Origin: Conchocele bisecta
Taxonomy: Eukaryota > Mollusca > Bivalvia > Lucinida > Thyasiridae
NCBI GenBank assembly: GCA_029237695.1
Contig: CM055269.1
Span: forward strand, 27,500,956 to 27,564,955
DNA length: 64,000 bases
Reading direction: 5' to 3'
In this document: positions 41,581 to 52,551 of the stretch, piece by piece
How positions within the stretch are numbered: position 1 is the first letter of the stretch
Layout of the letters: the number at the start of each line of letters is the position of its first letter
Translations under genes and position numbers: made by a program
The notes under the pieces: generated by a model
What the model was told of the DNA's origin: nothing
Seen by the model: only the letters and a program-made list of their open reading frames with translations
Databases searched by the model: none

Positions 41581-44500
41581 ATGCTTGCGAGAAATTTCTT
41601 TGGACGAAGAAAAATGAGAAAAGTTATGGATGAGAAAATTATTCCGCCTCAACTGATTAACGGTGTAGAAAAGCTTCATATAACTAGAGATCAACTGCGA
41701 AAACAAGCGGACGCTCTCAACATACCATACAGTAGACGCCTAAGAGTTCCTGGGTTGACAAAAACTAATAAAATTTCAAGCTAAAGAAACGAAAACTAGT
41801 AGTTATTCAAACATTGAGTTCAACCACGGTTTAAACCAAGGCTTAAAACAAGATTTGAAAATGTTACCACAAGTTGAAAAACTCAGAGCAGAAGCCTCAT
41901 CGCTAGGGTTGACATACAGTAAACGCCTAAGAGTTCCAGGGTTGACAAAACTCTTGAACGAGGCTAAAAACACAGCTTTCACGACTAGGTTTAAAAGGGC
42001 CTACAAGCGAGGTGCCTTCAATAATATAGACAATGCTGATAAAATTGGGCATAGACTTGTGGAAGAGAGTATTATGAGTCTGCGTGCCAATGCTATCGCG
42101 CAGAAAAAGACCCCACAGAAAGTGGTGGCGAAGTTGAACCGGGGGGGGGAAAGAAAGTTGGTGAAACAACGCAATAGCCGACGAAGGTGACAAGATATTA
42201 GGCAGCCACGACGAAAGTAAGAAACGGGTGGAGAAAGGTAGGAGAAACATAGAGCTTTCTTTTCGTAAGGGTATAGACGGGACAATATCTGAAAGGATAG
42301 TTGACAAGTTGGCTCCGATGCTGACGAGCAACTTCTATCTGAGATACTCTTTTTCTTACGAACTAGCACATATAGAAGAGAAAGCCAGTCGTGGTAGAGC
42401 GAAAACTATAATATTTTACAAAAACCTCGGAGGTAGCAAATGGATGAGTTCTTACGAGGAGGTACGTACATGGGTGAAGAGACAAGAAGAAACTCGTATG
42501 AACCTGGATAAGATAGATAGACCAAACACGAAATGGACGTTTGTCCGGTGGGTAGACGTATTCGTAAAACTAGTTTTAGGTGATAGGAAGCAAGACACAG
42601 GGTTAGCCTCAACAGTAGCATCCGGAGGACCTCTTCCGGATTGGTTGAGGAACAAGAAGGGTATATACGCGTTAGATAAATACAACGCCGATTTGTTTCT
42701 TTTCAGATGTCTAGCTATTCATTTGGAAGATGTTCGAGCGGAAAGGTGTTGTGATAAGGCACGAAGCATGGCTAAAGAGTATTTCGCGAAAAACAAGAAA
42801 ACCGCGAGAGGACCGGTTCCTTTTGAGGACATGAAGAAAGTGGAGGAATGTTTCAGAGTAGGAATAGAAGTGTACGAACCAACGGAAGAAGGAGTGTGGT
42901 ATTTGAGAAAGACACCGGCACACTACGAGGATGTAGGAGAGAAGAAGATGACGATAGGATTGTTCAAAAACCACGCGTTCCTCGTGACAAACATAAAGAA
43001 TCTAACAAAAATCTACTGTTGCTACGACTGCAGACAGAAATTCACAAACGCCAGCAACATGAAGAGGCACGCAGCAATATGCAGGAGGGGAGAGACCGTA
43101 GTCGTGTGCAAATGTAAGATGATAGACAGACCAATGTCCGCGTTTGAAAAAGCCTTCTACCCAAGATCGCACGCCAGCAAAATGTCGATAGACTGGATAA
43201 AATCTTTAGAAGGCAATCACATACACACCGCCAGGTGTGGACACGGAGGAGAAAGGTGGGTTGCAGGGGCTCCGGTCGACGGATACTGCAGGGAGACAAA
43301 TACCGTGTACCAATTCCACGGCTGTCACTGGCACGGATGTCCACTCCACACAAGGCGCATGGGTAAAAAGTATAAAAAGAACTATCGATAGGGACGCGGC
43401 AATAATCTCAGCCGGATACACACTCGTGGTTATTTGGGAGTGCAACTAGAATTCACGAAATCATCCACAAGTAGAACAGACGGCCCCGGAGACAGTGTGG
43501 TACCCGCACCAAATAGTGTACGACTTTTAAGCTTACCTAGACGTCAACGGAGGGGAGGTAAAAACTCGAGATCTAGAGTACGAGGTTGCCCACGTTCCGA
43601 TAAGTGTTTCAGTAGGCGACAGTCTCTCAGGAACGACAACACACATTTGCGAGAGAGATCCTGAAGTTTTGGTATCAAAGTTCTTAAGGGAGTTGAAAAG
43701 CATAGGTAAAAAGATCAAAATCGATGTGCACCGCAAGTACATGCCGACTGATATGGACAAACTCCCGGAAACACAAGTCAAAGCTATAAAGAGATGAATA
43801 GAACAGGTTCCCGTGGTAGGATTCAACTCTAGTAGATACGACATAAACCTGATAAAGAAACATCTCGTTGGGAAACTGGCTGACACAACCGATAAAGTTA
43901 TGGTAGGTAAGAAGACAAACACGACGATATTTCTGTTCACTCCGGAATTCAGATTTCTAGACATTGCTCTGTACATGGGACCCGGAACTAGTTACGACAA
44001 GTGGATCAAGGCATACGACTGCTCGATGCACAAGTCTTTCTTTCCCTACGAGTGGTTCGACTCCCAAGAAAAGTTGGACTATGATGGTTTACCACCCATC
44101 GAACACTGGTATTCCAAACTGCGAGGCAGATACCTTATTACAGAGAGTGAGCTAGAAGCGTGCAACACGATCTACAAAGAGAAAAACATGAAAACGTTCG
44201 CGGACTGGCTGCGATACTACAACGACCTGGACGTCGCACCGTTCTTGGAAGCGGTCGGGAAAATGTGTAACTTTTACAAAGACAGAGTAGTGGATATTCT
44301 TAAAGACGCAGTAACGCTACCCGGTGTGGCTCTGTAATATTTGTTGCGAGGAACCATCAAGGAGGATGTGAAAAGCTATAGAACAAAGGAAAACGCCGCC
44401 GCATACGCAAAATGTCCACCACTGTACGCACCCGAAAAGGAAACTTACGATATGCTGCAGGGAACTCTTGTCGGAGGACCGTCTATAGTGTTTTCGAGAT

Positions 44501-45858
44501 ACGCGGAAGCCGGAGTATCTAACATCCGCACGAATAAAAATAAGAAATGCGGAGTGGTGCTCGGTTACGACGCTAATGCACTGTACCTGTCGACTCTGAA
44601 GAAAGTGATGCCTTGCGGTAAAGAGATCATCCGACACGTTGGAGAACCTACAAACCAGATGGTTGTGGACAGATTCTCGCAAAGAACTTTGAAGTCCGAG
44701 TGGTTCGGATTTGCGGAGGTGGATATCGAGGTGCCGAAATATTTACGAAAACACTTTTCGGAGATGTCGCCGCTGTTCACAAACAGGGTTGTTAAAGAAG
44801 AAGAGGTTCCAGAGCACATGTTGGTTCACCTAGAGAATACAGGTAGGAACAGGGGAGACGGTAAGAAACTAGTGGGAACTCTGTCTACAGAGAAGACGTT
44901 TCTGTACGCGCCGCTACTGAAGTGGTATCTGCGACACGGATTAGAGATAACTGCTGTGTACAGAACTTTGGATTACCAAGAAGGAAAGCCGTTCGAATGG
45001 TTCGTAGACGAAGTAACCGCAGCACGTAGAACAGGAGATGTCGACAGTAGCAATGCCGTTGTGGGCGAGATATTCAAGTTGGTGGGCAACTCTTGTTGCG
45101 GAAAGATGATCGAATGTTCCGAGCGCCATCTAAACACAACGTATACTAACAACGAGAGCTGCGTTGACAAAGCATTGAGATCCGCATTCTTCGAAGATAT
45201 CGAGGAGATTGGAGACGCTTACGAGATATCTAGCAGGAAACCGAGAGTAGTAATGACTAGACCGTTTCACTGTGGGATAGCAGTTTATCAGTTGGCAAAG
45301 TTGAGGATGTTGGAGTTCTACTACGACTTTCTAGATAAATACGTTGACCGAAGCAATTTCGAGTTGATACAGATGGATACAGACAGTATGTATATAGGAA
45401 TTTCCAGCAACAGCCTGGATTCTATAATAAAGTCGGATATGATTGACTCTTTCGAAAGAGAGAAACGAGATTGGATAGCTTGGGATAAGTGGAGCAACCG
45501 CGAGCCAGGACTCTTCAAGATGGAGTTCCGCGGACACTGAGCGATTGCCTTGTCTAGCAAGTGCTATATTGTCGAAAAAGTTCCCGAAAAAGGAAGTCGG
45601 GAAGAAGAAGACAAACAAATTAAACCGGATGATGTTATGAAACATTCCGCCAAAGGTATGTCCAAGAGAACAAACAGTCTGAACTGGGATAGATACAAGA
45701 AAGCGTTGGAGGGTGGTCTGGACATTGGAAAAAACAGGGGTTTTAGAATGAACAGTGGAGTCATGAAGACTTACTCACAGAAAAAGTTGGGACTATCCGC
45801 GTACTACGATAAGAGGAGGGTGTTACCCGACGGTATCCACACGGAACCGTTGATGTAA
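41581..45858 (+). pseudogene. POLB: Protein-primed family B DNA polymerase of Polinton 2, broken
   Basis: ATG 41581 follows the leader repeats. The N-terminus holds two SAP-like units with a shared YS+RLRVPGLTK motif. Frame changes occur after 41784, near 42190-42228 and near 43350. From about 43360 to the end one frame is used, with stops at TAG 43447, TAA 43528 (at the Exo I glutamate), TGA 43795, TAA after GVAL at about 44335, and TGA 45538. Recognisable parts: LFLFRCLAIH (Cys of element 1 is Phe here), KNHAFLVTNI, C2HC finger, PVDGYCRETNTVYQFHGC, VVGFNSSRYD, YNDLDVAPF, GYDANALYLSTL, KLVGNSCCGK and QMDTDSMY. It ends at TAA 45858 in LHTEP/IHTEP-like context. Confidence 0.92.
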
Positions 45859-45882
45859 TAAAACGAATCAAGATTGAAATTA

Positions 45883-46914
45883 CTATGTAAAATGGTAATC
45901 CGGAGGCAGCTGGGTGTCAGAAGGCACCGCAAGAAGTTCTTCGCGAACAAACCCGCGCGATGGACCATCATCCAAATAGTAGAGCACGGGCTCATCGGGT
46001 TTGGTAATAGATCGATCCAGATGATATACATTGAGAGACCACACTGGATCAGTCGCGCGGCGGCGGCCACCTTCGAGCTCTCCCGGTTGATAGAGATACC
46101 GGACGGTAACATCCGATGGAAGCCGTTTCTCCGCTAGACCAACGGGTCGCCCGCGCGAGACGGCGGATGGTTTGTGCGACACCATTTTCGCCTTGATAGC
46201 ATCTACAGGCTTCATACCGATCAATCTGGTCACCTCACCATTCAGTGCCGAGACCACAGCGGGCAGCCGTGTCACCCACTCGGTCGATCGCGAATGAGGG
46301 TCTACAAGCTCTTTGGCATATTGGTGCCCGAACAGCCTCTCAGCCAGGGTTCGATTGAACCGCTCCACGATCCCCTGGTCCTGGTGGATGTTGACGCGGC
46401 CGCTTCTGACAGAAACTTTGAGTTTAGACAATAGATGAGATACCGCGCCCATGAACTCGCGGCCGGGATCGACCTGGAGAAGATTCGGCCACTTGAGAGA
46501 ACTCCTTTTATATATTCGCGAAAGAGCCTCGGCCACCTCCTTAGACTATTTAGTGGCCAACGGCTCAGCCCCCTTATACCGACTCGCTATGTCAACGATT
46601 GTCAGTGCGTACTTGTACGTCTTGCGACCGACGCGATCGTGAGGAAAAAGTAGGAGGTCTGCTTGGTGGACTTCGTTCGGCACCGGCACGTCGAATTTCG
46701 GGCGCGGAATATTGTGAGGCGCGGGCAAATAGATCTGCCAGATGGCCTGCTTCTTGAGCCATTCCTTGGCTGCGTTTTCTGAAACCTTGGTCGCCGCCGC
46801 CAGGTTCTTAATGGCAGCGAGCCCCTTCCAGTAGCCGCAGGGGCTGTAGTATGTGTTCGCTAACTTGCGCGCTAGGCGAACCGATAGTTTGGTATTAAGT
46901 TTGCACATGTCCAT
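45883..46914 (-). pseudogene. INT: Polinton integrase of element 2, one nonsense
   Basis: Same family as 13867-14868. A TAG at 46546-46548 replaces the Glu codon of the ATKES segment, cutting the protein between the first Asp (VHQADLLLF) and the second (LLQVDPGREFMG). Otherwise the frame is open, keeps the Glu of GIVERFNRTL, and has the full C-terminus (LNVYHLDR, GFVREELLAVPSDTQLPP) that element 1 has lost. The ATG at 46914 overlaps the end of the upstream small gene, as in element 1. It converges on the polymerase gene with a 24-base spacer. Confidence 0.92.
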
Positions 46915-47203
46915 CGTATGCGAGGTATTCTAATAGATCGGACAATCTCCAACATGCCCTCGCCAGATCGTCCGGTAACTGCGTCGGCGATACTAAACCT
47001 TTGTTGGAAGTCCAATCGCGATTGGATTGGAACAGGAGTGGGAACTCGGAAGAATCTAACATCCGCTTTGCGAAAAGGGTGGCCGCTTTTTCATCCTCAC
47101 GCCACGTCTGTAGAGCGTCTTGGGCCAGACGGCCAACTAAACGGTGTTTAAGGGCCGTGTAGCCTACATCTATCAAAGCGTAATAAAGCTCGTCAACTAA
47201 CAT
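46895..47203 (-). CDS. Small conserved protein preceding the integrase, intact
   Basis: 102 residues, homologous to 13533-13886 (DVGYTALKHR, WREDEKAATLFAKRMLDSSE, ARACWRLSDLLEY). A palindrome CCAATCGCGATTGG (47012-47025) codes SNRDW in the middle, at the place where element 1 has a different palindrome. A (TA)n run at 47208-47232 lies just upstream. Function unknown. Confidence 0.65.
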   Translation of the reverse strand: MLVDELYYALIDVGYTALKHRLVGRLAQDALQTWREDEKAATLFAKRMLDSSEFPLLFQSNRDWTSNKGLVSPTQLPDDLARACWRLSDLLEYLAYDGHVQT

Positions 47204-47208
47204 CGTTC

Positions 47209-47239
<31 letters not shown>

Positions 47240-47263
47240 TAAAACAAATTTTTTTTAAATTAA

Positions 47264-47710
47264 TTATTGCTTTTTGCTTATTGCTTTTCCAATGTAGTAG
47301 CTGACGAGACCCGTTGCAACCATTCCCACGACGACGAACGCGATCTCGTGGTCTTTTTGGCCCTCTGACGGTACATAGAAATCTGAAAGCTGGGGCTCGG
47401 GATCCAGCGGCGCGAGACTTTTCTGCGGATATGCCCGCGCGTACTCGTGGATGGCGTCGTCAACGTTCCGGAAAGTTTGCACGGCGTGATTCTCGCGACG
47501 AAGATCTTCGTTGATCCAGTCCAGACGGGTGGTTCGTTTTTGCGACCATTCTTCCTTTGCGCTATTGAGTTGTTCTACAGCTAAATCGTGACGCTTGCGC
47601 TCCTCATCCGCGTCCGAGCTTTTCATTTTCGAGAATAGAAAGTTGCTACCGCTGAACGCAAATGCGTTCACCACCGCGCCACCTATCATCATTGCGATCG
47701 CACTAGCCAT
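47264..47710 (-). CDS. Conserved Polinton membrane protein, intact
   Basis: 148 residues. N-terminal membrane segment (GGAVVNAFAFSGSNFLFSK), charged helix (RKRHDLAVEQLNSAKEEW, LDWINEDLRREN), PQLSDFYVPSEGQKD, and C-terminal membrane segment (AFVVVGMVATGLVSYYIG) with a KKQ end. Full length compared with the interrupted copy in element 1, and a recurring protein of animal Polintons. Two membrane anchors joined by a coiled segment suggest an internal membrane or assembly role. Starts one base after the stop of the upstream small gene. Confidence 0.75.
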   Translation of the reverse strand: MASAIAMMIGGAVVNAFAFSGSNFLFSKMKSSDADEERKRHDLAVEQLNSAKEEWSQKRTTRLDWINEDLRRENHAVQTFRNVDDAIHEYARAYPQKSLAPLDPEPQLSDFYVPSEGQKDHEIAFVVVGMVATGLVSYYIGKAISKKQ

Positions 47711-47711
47711 T

Positions 47712-47924
47712 TTATTTCCATATATTAACGGGTAGAATTCCCGCTTTAATTAGATAATCTCGGGTCCAAACTGCAACCGCTACATCCAAGGTCACCAGCC
47801 CTACGTCTCTCACGGTAAAGTCCAATTTGGGAGAGGGCCCTCCTAAAACCATCTTTCCTAGTCGAGCATACCCGATACTGAAAACCGATATCACCACGGC
47901 GTGATAAAGCGCATTCACTATCAT
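47712..47924 (-). CDS. Small membrane protein of the Polinton
   Basis: 70 residues from the ATG at 47924 (MIVNALYHAVVIS). Two hydrophobic helices (ALYHAVVISVFSIGYA and LVTLDVAVAVWTRDYLI) are separated by a short LDFTVRD turn, and it ends ILPVNIWK. Compared with element 1, five bases near the start are missing, so the ancestral upstream ATG (MAEQDGK) is out of frame and the start shown is internal to the family. It could still make a near full-length product. Confidence 0.65.
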   Translation of the reverse strand: MIVNALYHAVVISVFSIGYARLGKMVLGGPSPKLDFTVRDVGLVTLDVAVAVWTRDYLIKAGILPVNIWK

Positions 47925-47956
47925 TTTACCATCTTGTCCATTGTTGATAATTATAA

Positions 47957-48580
47957 TTATTTCATATAATAGGGATCGCGATTAATGTTTAAATGGGGCG
48001 CAATCGGTTTCGTAACTTTCTTCGGAACCGACTCCAACACCAATCGCGAATTGGGAGGTGCGGTTGGGGGTTGTTTCGAAAGGTAGTTCCACGCACTTAG
48101 GGTGCCCACAACTGCCAGACCACCACCAGCAACCCACGGGATGATTTTCCAATCAGGTTCAACAATGTTGATGTAATAGGGGGTAGGAGCTACAGCAATC
48201 GGGGATTCCTGCGGAGATTGAACCGCAGCTGTCTTCGGGTGTTTTGCTGTTTCTGCCCCCAACCCCAATTGTGATTGGGGCTCCAGCTCAGGAGCGGCCG
48301 GAACAGATAACGACTGTTTGGCCTCTCGAAGCTCGGCGAGTATTTTATCTTGTTTAGCTTTTCGGGTGGCAGTCGCTGCCCGCCCAGCTGCCTGTCTTTT
48401 TGGGTTTTTATGTCGTGCAATTGGGTTCATCCAATCTCGATTGGGAGTTGAGGGTTCCCCCAACGTGCTCGGGTTCAACAGTGTTGAGGTTGGAGGATCA
48501 ATCGGAGTTGAAAGTGCAATCTGGTTCAACAGTGTTGAGGGCAGTTCCGTCACTCTCGCAGGTGCGTCTTGTGTCATCAT
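47957..48580 (-). CDS. Single-pass membrane accessory protein, intact
   Basis: 207 residues, homologue of 12199-12780. Conserved NPIARHKNPKRQAAGRAATA and DKILAELREAKQSL, a variable linker with several palindrome-derived segments, a membrane segment (WVAGGGLAVVGTLSAWNYL) and a tail ending LNINRDPYYMK. The N-terminal linker carries two CAACAGTGTTG palindromes and one CCAATCTCGATTGG. It overlaps the preceding gene's 3' end. Confidence 0.7.
   Translation of the reverse strand: MMTQDAPARVTELPSTLLNQIALSTPIDPPTSTLLNPSTLGEPSTPNRDWMNPIARHKNPKRQAAGRAATATRKAKQDKILAELREAKQSLSVPAAPELEPQSQLGLGAETAKHPKTAAVQSPQESPIAVAPTPYYINIVEPDWKIIPWVAGGGLAVVGTLSAWNYLSKQPPTAPPNSRLVLESVPKKVTKPIAPHLNINRDPYYMK
48040..48537. 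repeat. Cluster of short palindromes in the 207-residue gene
   Basis: CCAATCGCGAATTGG 48040-48054, CCCCAATTGTGATTGGGG about 48263-48280, CCAATCTCGATTGG 48431-48444, CAACAGTGTTG 48476-48486 and 48527-48537. Positions differ from those in the element 1 homologue. Confidence 0.85.
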
Positions 48581-49177
48581 TTATAATATTAATATTAGAG
48601 CTTATAGTTCGTGGGCATATATGTTCATATTGACTGTGTTTAGACGTGGTCAACGCGGTTGTCAGCGGAGCTAAGTACCTTCCAAACTTGTGATAAATTG
48701 AGCAGCAGGCTGTTCTAAGAGTGTGTCCTACAAAAGGATCAGTCTCTAAATCAATAATCAACCCCGCGATGTCAGATATAGGGAGAATTGCACTGACAGC
48801 GGTAGCGTACAAATGAATAGCCGCCGCCCCAAGAGTTTCGTCATCTCTGTCCCCAATTTAGATTCGTATCGTGCATACATTTTATCAACCTCGACATCTG
48901 ACATTTTATCCACCTGACAAACTGAGAGACGCCTATCGAAATACTGCTCCGATTGTCCTCCAGCAACCAGCGCAGCTAGCCGCTCGCGTCGCGTCATGTT
49001 TTCATTTTCTTTCAGGAAAGATACCGTATCAGCAGCCGGGCCATCTTTCAAACCCTTGTCGGTAGTCGTTGCAATCCCCGATTGCTCTTTCAGGAAAGAT
49101 ACCGTGTCGGTAGTCGTGCCGGTAGTCGGAGCGACTGTTTCTTCCATTAGCTGATCGAGAAGTTCTTCGCAGTTCAT
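48498..49177 (-). pseudogene. RRERLAALVAGG-family accessory protein, frameshifted
   Basis: ATG 49177 (MNCEELLDQL). The linker has a repeated DTVSFLKE. The conserved core RRERLAALVAGGQSEQY, SVCQVDKMSDVEV, MYARYESKLG and EMTK is followed by a 1-base deletion near 48834, after which the homologous segment continues in another frame (YATAVSAILP, DPFVGHTLRTACC). Element 1 has an open copy at 11598-12335. Function unknown. Confidence 0.65.
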
Positions 49178-49247
49178 TATTTTATTTTTAATAATTAGTA
49201 CTATTCTGTTTGTAATTATAAAATTAATTATGAGTAACAGCATCAAT

Positions 49248-49440
49248 CCAATCGCGATTGGAGGAATTGAAGTTGCGAATAATTCAGTAATATTTAGTAG
49301 ATTATTTATTAAATAATTCAGTAATTCAGTAATAATTCAATAATATTTAGTAGATATTAGTAGATATTAGTAGATATTAGTAGATATTAGTAAATATTAG
49401 TAGATATTAGTAAATATTCAGTACTTAATTGATAACTTCA
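49248..49440. repeat. Spacer with 10-bp tandem repeats and one palindrome
   Basis: CCAATCGCGATTGG at 49248-49261, here in non-coding DNA. From about 49305 to 49425 the unit TAGTAGATAT (with TAGTAAATAT variants) repeats about ten times, at the same place between ATPase and accessory gene as the TGCTTAACAA repeats of element 1. Confidence 0.8.
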
Positions 49441-49992
49441 TAATATGTGGGTTGATCTGTCTTTAACAACAGCTTGGCGTGCTTAGTTTCCGAAAGCATC
49501 TGTCGAACCTCCAGTCGCTCCTCGCGCGTTGGAATAACGTCGTTCTCTCGAAGACAGTCATCGAATGAGTCTCGGTCCTTGCAGTGAAAGAGGGCGACCC
49601 ATTTCGTTTGCTCGCGCAGATCCTTGAGGACGGCGTTGTACTTTTGAGTGGAGATCCATACGCTTTGCCCCGCATGGCGGCCAGAAAATGCGAGCTCGGA
49701 GAACATGTCTTTATTTTTGGTCGTCAATCACATATAGGGTGGGCTCTCCCTGGAATAGTTGGTATAAACCACGCAGCCAATCGTGAAGCCTGTCGCCGGG
49801 GTCAATGACGTAGACCTCAGGGTCGGTTCATATCCACGGGCGCCGCTGATAAGTCTCGTTGTGCCGCACAGTGGGACACAGGATCACAATGTGTCGAAAG
49901 GCATCGCGGTAGGAGCCCTCGAGCAAGTCCAGGATGAAAACCGTTTTTCCGCATCCTGTCTGCCCACATATTATGGCAGAGTGGGCATCACC
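49425..49992 (-). pseudogene. ATP: Packaging ATPase of element 2, 5' truncated and broken
   Basis: The first about 33 codons are missing, joined directly to the truncated capsid gene near 49990-50005. Walker A GQTGCGKT is intact. TGA at 49828-49830 replaces the Trp of WIWTDPE. A 23-base deletion removes the end of the Walker B region (after VID) and shifts the frame. The C-terminal 100 residues are open (SELAFSGRHAGQSVWISTQ). The protein cannot be functional. Confidence 0.88.
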
Positions 49993-50998
49993 AATTGGTA
50001 AACTGCTTTCTGACTTCGTCCCACTGCTGGTGTGCACGAAAGCCCGCGCTGTAGAGTTGATTGGGGACTCCCTCGATCGTCACCTCTACCTTCGTGATTT
50101 TGGGGTTATAGAATTTGTCGGATTTTCGAGCCCCGAGCGCGAACCGAGCATCGTCGAACAACATCAGTATACCTTTCATCGAGCGGGCGGGTACGTTGAC
50201 ATTAATATTCCACAATGTGTCGATTTTGTCTTTCGTCATCTTGCGGTGACGAAGAACTCGGTCGTAAAGTATGGCAACGCGCCCGGCATACTGGGATCTG
50301 ATTAATCGCGCGAGTTCGGGCATCGTGACCATGTCGTACTCCAACGAAACATTGTCGATCGTATACGTCGATGCTATGTCGGAGGCTATGAGAACTCGGC
50401 CGTAGTCATTGAACGTTAGTTCGTATTCGAGGCGGTCAGCCAAAGCACTCTGATAGTAGGGCATGTGACTCTCCAGCAACTCAAAGTCGAGCGGGATGTA
50501 GAAGCGGTTGCCGTAAGCGCCCGCGACCGCGTTGTCGCTCGAGTTGTTATCTGCCTTATTACCAGCCCCGATTCTAAGTTTAGTTACGTTCTTATTTTTG
50601 CTGGTGTCAATACCCTGATAGACCGCGTTTTCGCGCTCTTGCGCCGTCTTCCACTGGTCCTGATAACAATGGTAGACGTCGCTGTCATCGATCGACATCA
50701 CTTCATTACCAGAAATCTTTCTCATGGTCTTCTTGACGATGGCGCGACCCAGGTTCTGAACGACGGTTCGGTCCACGTCCGTCGACGTCAGCGAAATAGT
50801 GAAAGCGAGGCGAACAGTCCCCGGCACAATGACGTCGCTAGCTCCGAGGTTGGGGAAGCGGACTAACAGCTGCTGGTTCTGGTCGATCATCGATGGGTTG
50901 TTCGTAATAACGACACTCTGTCTCACGCCTTTCGCCCCGAGGGGCTCCCGCAGTCTGCGGTATGGATTGAGTTTGCGACCGTATTGACTCAAAGACAT
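49988..50998 (-). pseudogene. MCP: Polinton major capsid protein of element 2, C-terminus deleted
   Basis: 336 open codons from ATG 50998 with all landmark segments of the family (VPGTVRLAF, VVQNLGRAIVKKT, SIDDSDVYHCY, DFELLESHMPYYQS, RVLRHRK, VNVPARSMKGILMLFDD, KVEVTIEG). After QQWDEVRKQF the frame runs into ATPase DNA and stops at 49988. About 90 C-terminal residues present in element 1 (ending FVSALY-like) are gone. Apart from this deletion the gene is better preserved than the copy in element 1. The start is 63 bases from the divergent 51062 gene. Confidence 0.93.
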
Positions 50999-51061
50999 AT
51001 TTAAATACTCTATTAAACCCGTATGGTTTTTTCTTTAATACATAATTATATAATTATAAAG

Positions 51062-52377
51062 ATGGATGATTTTGATAGTGACGAATTCGGCAGAGACGAT
51101 GACCTCGATGATGATGACATGGATGATGATAACGAAACGCCCTTCATGGAGACTCCAGTTCCAATCCAATCGGGATTGGAGGAAATAGGTGGCGCTACCA
51201 ACACCATTAGTCTAAGTCGAGAATTACTCGAGTCAGCTGTAGACGACTACTACAACAATTTGGCAGAAAAATGTGTGGTCCCTTCTGTCGGCCGCGACTA
51301 CTCCAAGTTCGAATTGGATCGGCGTGGTAGGTTGCGACTAAAAGCATCAAATATCGAGCTCGTCAACATGAGGACCGGAAAACCCCTATCGCTGAACACC
51401 ATTGCTGGAACCCGGGGCGGTTGCGAAATCACAAAGAACGAACTAGGATACGTAGATTGGGCGCGTGGTAAAACAATTATGCCGGCCCGCGCTGTAGAGG
51501 CCCTATAGTCTACCGACGAAACGATGGCGAATACGGCCGCCGCGATAGAAACGGTCGAGCTCAGCGAGATCCCTCGTGTAGCCTCCGACGCTATTCGCAC
51601 GATGGAGATCAGCGAAAGCGAGATAGATGGAATACTCAGCACGATGGATGACCGACCGTTACCTCTTCGCGAACTCCGGGGACTCAATAAGGTTATGCAA
51701 ACAGTCCGGGGCGAATTGGTCCATAACATCGCCAAACTCTCGGCGCTGGATGAACATATCACGCTAGAAGAAAGGAAACTGGAGGAAGCCCGTGGCGATA
51801 GAGAATCTACCGAGCGAATCACCGAACGCCTGCAGTCGTTGCTGGAAGAAAGAGCAGCTCGCTCGGAGGCTGCATCGACTAACATTGAGGCTCTCCACAC
51901 CCAAATAAGTCGGATCCGCGAAACAATCTCGAGGGTCCTGCATGAGGACACGACACTCGGTGAGCGTCTTCGCACTCTGTTCAGAGAGCAGGGCGTCACG
52001 ATATGAAGCATCCTCGCTTCTATCGGCATGACCATATCGACCATAGTTCTAGTTTTCACTGGTGGTGCGGCGGCTGCACCCGCACCAGCACCCGCCCAGC
52101 ACCCGCGCCAGCACCCGCGCCATTCGGCGGAGCCAAGGAGTGGGAAGAAAAGCATCTAAAAGCCCTCGCCAGTCTCCTGGCTAAATTAACCGGAAAGGCG
52201 GCTGCCGCGCTGCCTGGGCTGATCGGGGGTGTAGTCTCCTACTTGTTATCTATATTATCAAAAACGGCCGGATGGCTCGCCAAAAACACTTGGGCTTTAA
52301 TCGTGGCGATCGCCGGTCTGCTACTATTCTCCGCCACCAATAGAGATTGGAAGTTCCCAAAACCAATGCGCGAGTAG
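51062..52377 (+). pseudogene. Coiled-coil/Pro-Ala/membrane protein of element 2, broken
   Basis: Homologue of 7965-9257 with start ATG 51062 (MDDFDSDEFG, strongly acidic). SVGRDYSKFELD, LNTIAGTRGG and RAVEAL precede a TAG at 51506-51508 (CAG in element 1). The coiled coil ends RTLFREQG before a TGA at 52004-52006, and a shift occurs in the Ala/Pro-rich repeat at about 52080-52120. The tail keeps KAAAALPGLIGG and AGWLAKNTWALIVAIAGLLL. Two palindromes (51166-51179 and 52337-52350) code SGLE and TNRDW insertions. Confidence 0.7.
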
Positions 52378-52551
52378 TAAATCACCACGAGGGCGACGAC
52401 GAGCCCTAATTTCTCCTCCTCTTGGGATGTAGTTCCCGCTCCTGTTCCAATTTCTCCAATCGCGATTGGAAGAATTGGGGGTACTGGGGTGGGTGGTTGC
52501 GGTTTTATGAAGTCGGTTCCACTTACTACCTAAACACCCAATCGAGATTGG
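52338..52551. repeat. Short palindromes at the convergent gene ends
   Basis: CCAATAGAGATTGG about 52337-52350, CCAATCGCGATTGG 52456-52469 (nested inside CCAATTT...GAATTGG arms), and CCAATCGAGATTGG 52538-52551. The last is directly followed, on the minus strand, by the premature TAG of the 477-family gene. Confidence 0.85.

Noticed and set aside
51298..52155. 285-codon minus-strand frame opposite the coiled-coil gene
   Set aside because: Conservation with element 1 follows the plus-strand coiled-coil protein, not this frame.
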